A stretch of 9,716 nucleotides of DNA. It comes from Clostridiales bacterium UBA1381 (GTDB taxonomy: Bacteria > Bacillota > Clostridia > UBA1381). Of this stretch, positions 6,566-9,716 are shown piece by piece. Every line of letters starts with the position of its first letter. Position 1 is the first letter of the stretch. Under the pieces are notes generated by a model. It searched no databases. It was not told the origin of the DNA and saw nothing but the letters and a program-made list of their open reading frames with translations. A program made the position numbers and the translations under genes. Where the stretch lies: the NCBI GenBank assembly GCA_002305435.1, contig DBQZ01000094.1:6503-16218 (forward strand), given 5' to 3'.

Positions 6566-7540
6566 ATGGCTAAAAAACCGGTAAATTTATATATAGTAGT
6601 TCCATGCTATAATGAGGAGGAGGTTCTTTACGAGACCTGCCGCCAGATGCGGGGACTTCTTGAGAGAATGAAAGGAAACGGGCTGATAAATGACAGCTCA
6701 CGCATAGTATTCATAGACGACGGCAGCAAGGATAAAACATGGAGCATTATCGACGAGCTTTCGGATAAGTATCACGAGGTCGCCGGAGTAAAGCTGGCAG
6801 CAAATGCAGGTCACCAGAATGCGCTCTATGGCGGACTTATGACCGTTCGGGAGGACTGCGACTGTACAATATCAATTGACGCCGATTTGCAGGATGATAT
6901 AAACGTGATACCTGAAATGGTGGAGAAGTTCATAAACGGCTGTGATGTAGTATACGGGGTACGTAATAAGCGTGATACCGATACGTTCTTCAAGCGTACG
7001 ACGGCGGTTGGATTTTATAAGCTGATGGAAAAGATGGGCGTAAAGACGGTGTATAATCACGCTGATTTCCGCCTGATGAGCAGAAGGGCGCTGGAGGCGT
7101 TCAGTCAGTATCCCGAGAGAAATATGTTTCTAAGAGGAATGGTGCCGACTATCGGCTATAAGACTGACTGCGTATATTACGACCGTAAGGAGAGGTTTGC
7201 CGGAGAATCGAAGTATCCGTTGAAGAAGATGATTTCATTCGCCTTTGACGGAATAACCTCGTTCAGCATTAACCCGATACGGCTGATAACAGGCGTTGGA
7301 GCAGCAGCCTGTGTGATAGGCATTATATACGGTATATATGCGATAGTACAGAAGATACTCGGCCATACGGCAGCCGGCTGGGCGTCGATGGTATGTTCGA
7401 TATGGTTTTTGGGCGGATTACAGATGATTTCGATAGGGCTGGTCGGCGAATATATCGGAAAGATATATAAGGAGGTAAAGCGCCGTCCCCGCTATATTAT
7501 AGAAGCGTATAAGAATGACAAGTCCCAAGACGGGGAATAG
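6566..7540 (+). CDS. GtrB/DPM1-type polyprenyl-phosphate glycosyltransferase
   Basis: A 324-residue family 2 glycosyltransferase with a C-terminal membrane anchor. The catalytic part has VNLYIVVPCYNEEE (6-19), DDGSKDKT (51-58), DADLQDD (105-111, DxD metal and donor site), NHADFRLMSR (164-173), FLRGM (188-192) and the basic RKERFAGESKYPLKKM segment (207-222). Two transmembrane helices follow (about 238-260 and 271-297), then the amphipathic basic tail GEYIGKIYKEVKRRPRY typical of GtrB, YkcC and ArnC relatives. Such enzymes move a sugar from UDP- or GDP-sugar to undecaprenyl phosphate, and the lipid-linked sugar then decorates a glycan outside the cell. No GtrA flippase or GtrC-like enzyme is next to it, so the partner must be elsewhere. 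It has its own promoter (6495-6523) and is followed 17 bases later by trxB, so it may head the second transcription unit. The sugar is unknown. Confidence 0.92.
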   Translation: MAKKPVNLYIVVPCYNEEEVLYETCRQMRGLLERMKGNGLINDSSRIVFIDDGSKDKTWSIIDELSDKYHEVAGVKLAANAGHQNALYGGLMTVREDCDCTISIDADLQDDINVIPEMVEKFINGCDVVYGVRNKRDTDTFFKRTTAVGFYKLMEKMGVKTVYNHADFRLMSRRALEAFSQYPERNMFLRGMVPTIGYKTDCVYYDRKERFAGESKYPLKKMISFAFDGITSFSINPIRLITGVGAAACVIGIIYGIYAIVQKILGHTAAGWASMVCSIWFLGGLQMISIGLVGEYIGKIYKEVKRRPRYIIEAYKNDKSQDGE

Positions 7541-7557
7541 GAGAAAGGAATGCTGTA

Positions 7558-8466
7558 ATGTATGATGTTGTTATAATAGGCGGAGGTCCGGCGGGGCTTT
7601 CGGCGGCAATATACGCTGCAAGAGGCGGCATGAAAACGGCGGTTATAGAAAAGCTGGCAGGCGGCGGGCAGATACTGCGGACAAATGAGATAGATAATTA
7701 TCCGGGCTTTTTTAACGAGCCGAGCGGTATGGAGCTTGCCGATTCGCTGATGCGTCATGCGCAGAAATTCGATATTGAGTTTAAAACCGAAACGGTAAAA
7801 TCAATAGAAGCAGCAGACGAGGCTGTTAAGATAATCCATACAAGAAAGAATACGTACGAAACACGTACGATAATCTTTGCCACAGGAGCCGAACCTCGCA
7901 AGTTAGGCGTGCCGGGCGAGGACAGGTTTGCGGGTCTTGGCGTATCCTACTGCGCAACGTGTGACGGGGCGTTTTTCAGAGGTCAGCCGACGCTTGTTGT
8001 AGGCGGCGGCAATACGGCGTTTGAGGATGCGGTATATCTTGCCGGATTCTGCTCAAAGGTGTATTTAGTGCACAGAAGCAAGAAGTTCCGTGCCGATGCG
8101 GCGCTTATAAGGGCAGCTAAGGCTGATCCGAAGATTGAGATAATCACCGATACTGTGCTTAAGGAAATCAGAGGGGAAACGACGGTAACAGAAGCTGAGA
8201 TATTCTCCGGCGGCGAAAGCCGCACGATAGAGGTGTCGGCTGTATTTATTGCAGTCGGAGTAGTGCCGGAATCAACGCTTGCCTCAACAGTGGTTGAGGT
8301 TACAAACGGCGGGTTTATAAGCACCGACAGGAATATGCAGACGAACGTTCGGGGAATATATGCAGCCGGCGATGTGCGTGATACGCCGCTGCGGCAGATA
8401 ATCACAGCCGTATCCGATGGAGCGGTAGCTGCGGTTGCTGCGATGAACTATATAAATGCGGGGTAA
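7558..8466 (+). CDS. trxB: Thioredoxin-disulfide reductase
   Basis: A 302-residue cytosolic flavoprotein of normal family length that passes electrons from NADPH through FAD to thioredoxin. The order of motifs is complete: FAD-binding GGGPAGLSAA (8-17), GGGQILRTNEIDNYPGF (35-51), ATGAEPRKLGVPGE (108-121), the redox pair CATC (132-135, Cys132 and Cys135) in YCATCDGAFF, NADPH-binding GGGNTAFEDA (149-158), HRSKKFRA (172-179) and the C-terminal FAD motif GIYAAGDVRD (266-275). The second Arg of the usual HRRxxFRA, which helps grip the 2'-phosphate of NADPH, is Ser174 here; the other two (R173, R178) are kept. The ATG at 7558 follows a purine-rich stretch (AGGAGAAAGG, 7539-7548). The next gene starts 3 bases after the stop. 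No thioredoxin gene is in the window, so the partner must be encoded elsewhere. Confidence 0.96.
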   Translation: MYDVVIIGGGPAGLSAAIYAARGGMKTAVIEKLAGGGQILRTNEIDNYPGFFNEPSGMELADSLMRHAQKFDIEFKTETVKSIEAADEAVKIIHTRKNTYETRTIIFATGAEPRKLGVPGEDRFAGLGVSYCATCDGAFFRGQPTLVVGGGNTAFEDAVYLAGFCSKVYLVHRSKKFRADAALIRAAKADPKIEIITDTVLKEIRGETTVTEAEIFSGGESRTIEVSAVFIAVGVVPESTLASTVVEVTNGGFISTDRNMQTNVRGIYAAGDVRDTPLRQIITAVSDGAVAAVAAMNYINAG

Positions 8467-8469
8467 TAG

Positions 8470-9630
8470 ATGAAACTGATAAGAAACGCTAAAATATACA
8501 CAATGGCGGGGGCTGTATATGAAAAGGGAGCGGTGGCTTTTGATGATAAGATACGGTATGTTGGCAACGAGGAAAATATACCGGAGGCGGAATATGAGCA
8601 GATCATAGACGCTAAGGGGAAGTATGTTCTGCCCGGACTTATAGACGCACATTGCCATGTGGGGATGTTCGAGGACGGTTTGGGCTTTGAGGGCGACGAC
8701 GGCAACGAGGATACCGATCCGGTATTGCCGCAGCTGCGGGCGATAGATGCAATAAACCCGTTTGACCGCTGCTTTGAGGACGCATACCGTGCGGGAGTTA
8801 CGACAGTGCTTACAGGTCCCGGCAGCGCAAATCCGGTAGGAGGGCAGTTTGCCGCTGTTAAAACACGGGGGATATGTATAGATGATATGGTAGTAAAAGC
8901 TCCGGCAGCCATAAAAATCGCCCTGGGTGAGAATCCAAAATCCGTATACGGCGATAAGGAAGAAACGCCCAACACGAGGATGGGTATTGCCGCCATGATA
9001 CGTGAGATATTTTCCAAAGCACGGGAGTATGAAAGGGAGCTTGGCCGTTATGAGGAGGATCCGGATCAGAACGATAAGCCAGATTTCGATATGAAGCTTG
9101 AGGCTCTTATTCCGGCATTAAGGCGGGAGATACCGGTAAAGGTTCATGCGCACCGTGCCGATGATATATGCACGGCAATACGGCTGGGCAAGGAGTTTGG
9201 ACTTTGGGTAACTATAGAGCATTGTACCGAAGGGGCAAAGATAATCCCCATATTGAAGCGTGAGCGTATGCAGGTAATGCTCGGGCCGACGTTTACTGAC
9301 AGAAGCAAGCCGGAGCTCAGGGAAATGACGTTTGCAACGTATAAAGAGCTCTCAGAGGCGGGGATACCGGTAGCGATAATTACGGATCATCCCGAAATAC
9401 CGATAGAACGGTTGCCTTTATGTGCGGTGTTTGCTGTAAAATACGGCATGGACGAGCAGAAGGCGCTTGAAGCGATAACGATAACAGCAGCTAAAAACTG
9501 CGGTATAGCCGACAGGGTCGGAAGTATAGAGAACGGCAAAGATGCGGATATTTGTATATTCACCGAGCTGCCGACACGGTTTGAAGCAGAGGTTGTATCG
9601 GTGTTTATCAACGGAGAAAAAGCAGTATAG
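8470..9630 (+). CDS. Metal-dependent amidohydrolase (imidazolonepropionase-like, COG1228 type)
   Basis: A 386-residue enzyme of the amidohydrolase superfamily. A small N-terminal beta domain (KLIRNAKIYTMAG) leads into the TIM barrel with LPGLIDAHCHVG (54-65; metal ligands H61 and H63), then PVKVHAHRADD (222-232; H226/H228), TIEHC (248-252; H251) and IITDHPEIP (303-311; likely metal ligand D306). The C-terminal ITAAKNCGIADRVGSIENGKDADICIF (from 337) is the classic end of the family. The GENPKSVYG stretch (153-161) and nearby Lys149 mark a subgroup whose substrate is poorly defined; a bridging carboxylated lysine is possible but not proven. Cyclic amides, peptides or related C-N bonds are the usual targets. 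The gene starts 3 bases after trxB (TAA, TAG, then ATG) with almost no Shine-Dalgarno site, so its translation probably depends on trxB. A link to glycan synthesis is not evident. Confidence 0.88.
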   Translation: MKLIRNAKIYTMAGAVYEKGAVAFDDKIRYVGNEENIPEAEYEQIIDAKGKYVLPGLIDAHCHVGMFEDGLGFEGDDGNEDTDPVLPQLRAIDAINPFDRCFEDAYRAGVTTVLTGPGSANPVGGQFAAVKTRGICIDDMVVKAPAAIKIALGENPKSVYGDKEETPNTRMGIAAMIREIFSKAREYERELGRYEEDPDQNDKPDFDMKLEALIPALRREIPVKVHAHRADDICTAIRLGKEFGLWVTIEHCTEGAKIIPILKRERMQVMLGPTFTDRSKPELREMTFATYKELSEAGIPVAIITDHPEIPIERLPLCAVFAVKYGMDEQKALEAITITAAKNCGIADRVGSIENGKDADICIFTELPTRFEAEVVSVFINGEKAV

Positions 9631-9651
9631 AACATAAGAGAGGTGAAATTG

Positions 9652-9716
9652 ATGGCTATCCATGAGTCGGGTGAGAATTATTTGGAAACGATACTTCTGC
9701 TGCGTCAGCGGAAGGG
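9652..9716 (+). CDS. DtxR/MntR-family metal-dependent repressor (3' partial)
   Basis: Only the first 21 codons are in the window. The N-terminus contains HESGENYLETILLL, which closely fits the opening helix of DtxR/MntR-family regulators (the E-x-Y-L-E-x-I-L pattern before the winged helix-turn-helix). Such proteins bind DNA when loaded with Mn2+ or Fe2+ and control metal uptake. The ATG at 9652 is preceded by AGAGAGGTGA (9637-9646) at a suitable distance; an in-frame TTG directly before it is less likely. The gene begins 21 bases after the amidohydrolase stop and may be co-transcribed with it. Which metal it senses cannot be told from this fragment. Confidence 0.75.
   Translation, partial: MAIHESGENYLETILLLRQRK

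Noticed and set aside
8448..9017. Long minus-strand open frame (189 codons) opposite the amidohydrolase
   Set aside because: It lies inside a clear amidohydrolase gene, overlaps the trxB end and shows no family motif, so it is an antisense shadow.

Overview
The window looks like a chromosomal segment of a Clostridia-type Firmicute (Bacillota). The signs are purine-rich Shine-Dalgarno sites, heavy use of ATA for isoleucine, moderate base composition, a TrxB of the CATCDGAF type and a MntR/DtxR-type regulator. No species can be named from the sequence alone. All nine genes lie on the + strand and are tightly packed. The only sizeable gaps are 1543-1668 and 6479-6565, so no stretch over 300 bases lacks a gene. 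I see no RNA gene, CRISPR array, insertion sequence or phage gene.

Layout. (1) 1-1542: a membrane protein cut by the left edge, with a Wzz/chain-length-determinant-like extracytoplasmic region, one visible transmembrane helix and a cytoplasmic EAL domain whose active site is degenerate. (2) 1562-1644: a 12-bp GC-rich hairpin and a separate 6-bp inverted repeat in the intergenic gap. (3) 1669-2952: a soluble GGDEF-EAL protein with a broken GGDEF motif and an intact EAL catalytic set. (4) 2964-6478: three nearly contiguous or overlapping genes for surface-glycan assembly: a polysaccharide pyruvyltransferase-family protein, a family 2 glycosyltransferase and a Wzx-like flippase. (5) 6495-7540: a good sigma-A-like promoter, then a GtrB/DPM1-type polyprenyl-phosphate glycosyltransferase. 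(6) 7558-9630: thioredoxin reductase (trxB) and a metal-dependent amidohydrolase. (7) 9652 to the right edge: the first 21 codons of a DtxR/MntR-family metal-dependent repressor.

How they may work together (inference). Genes 1-5 read as the distal half of an exopolysaccharide or capsule locus whose regulation by cyclic di-GMP is built in. The Wzz-like protein carries a probable non-hydrolysing EAL domain that could bind c-di-GMP and control chain length or export. The next gene encodes a probable c-di-GMP phosphodiesterase. The pyruvyltransferase, glycosyltransferase and flippase build and export the repeat unit. No priming transferase, Wzy polymerase or BY-kinase is in the window, so these would have to lie upstream or elsewhere. 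The gtrB-like gene has its own promoter and may start a second transcription unit running into the redox and metabolic genes.

The most notable item is the Wzz-like/EAL fusion followed directly by a GGDEF-EAL phosphodiesterase.
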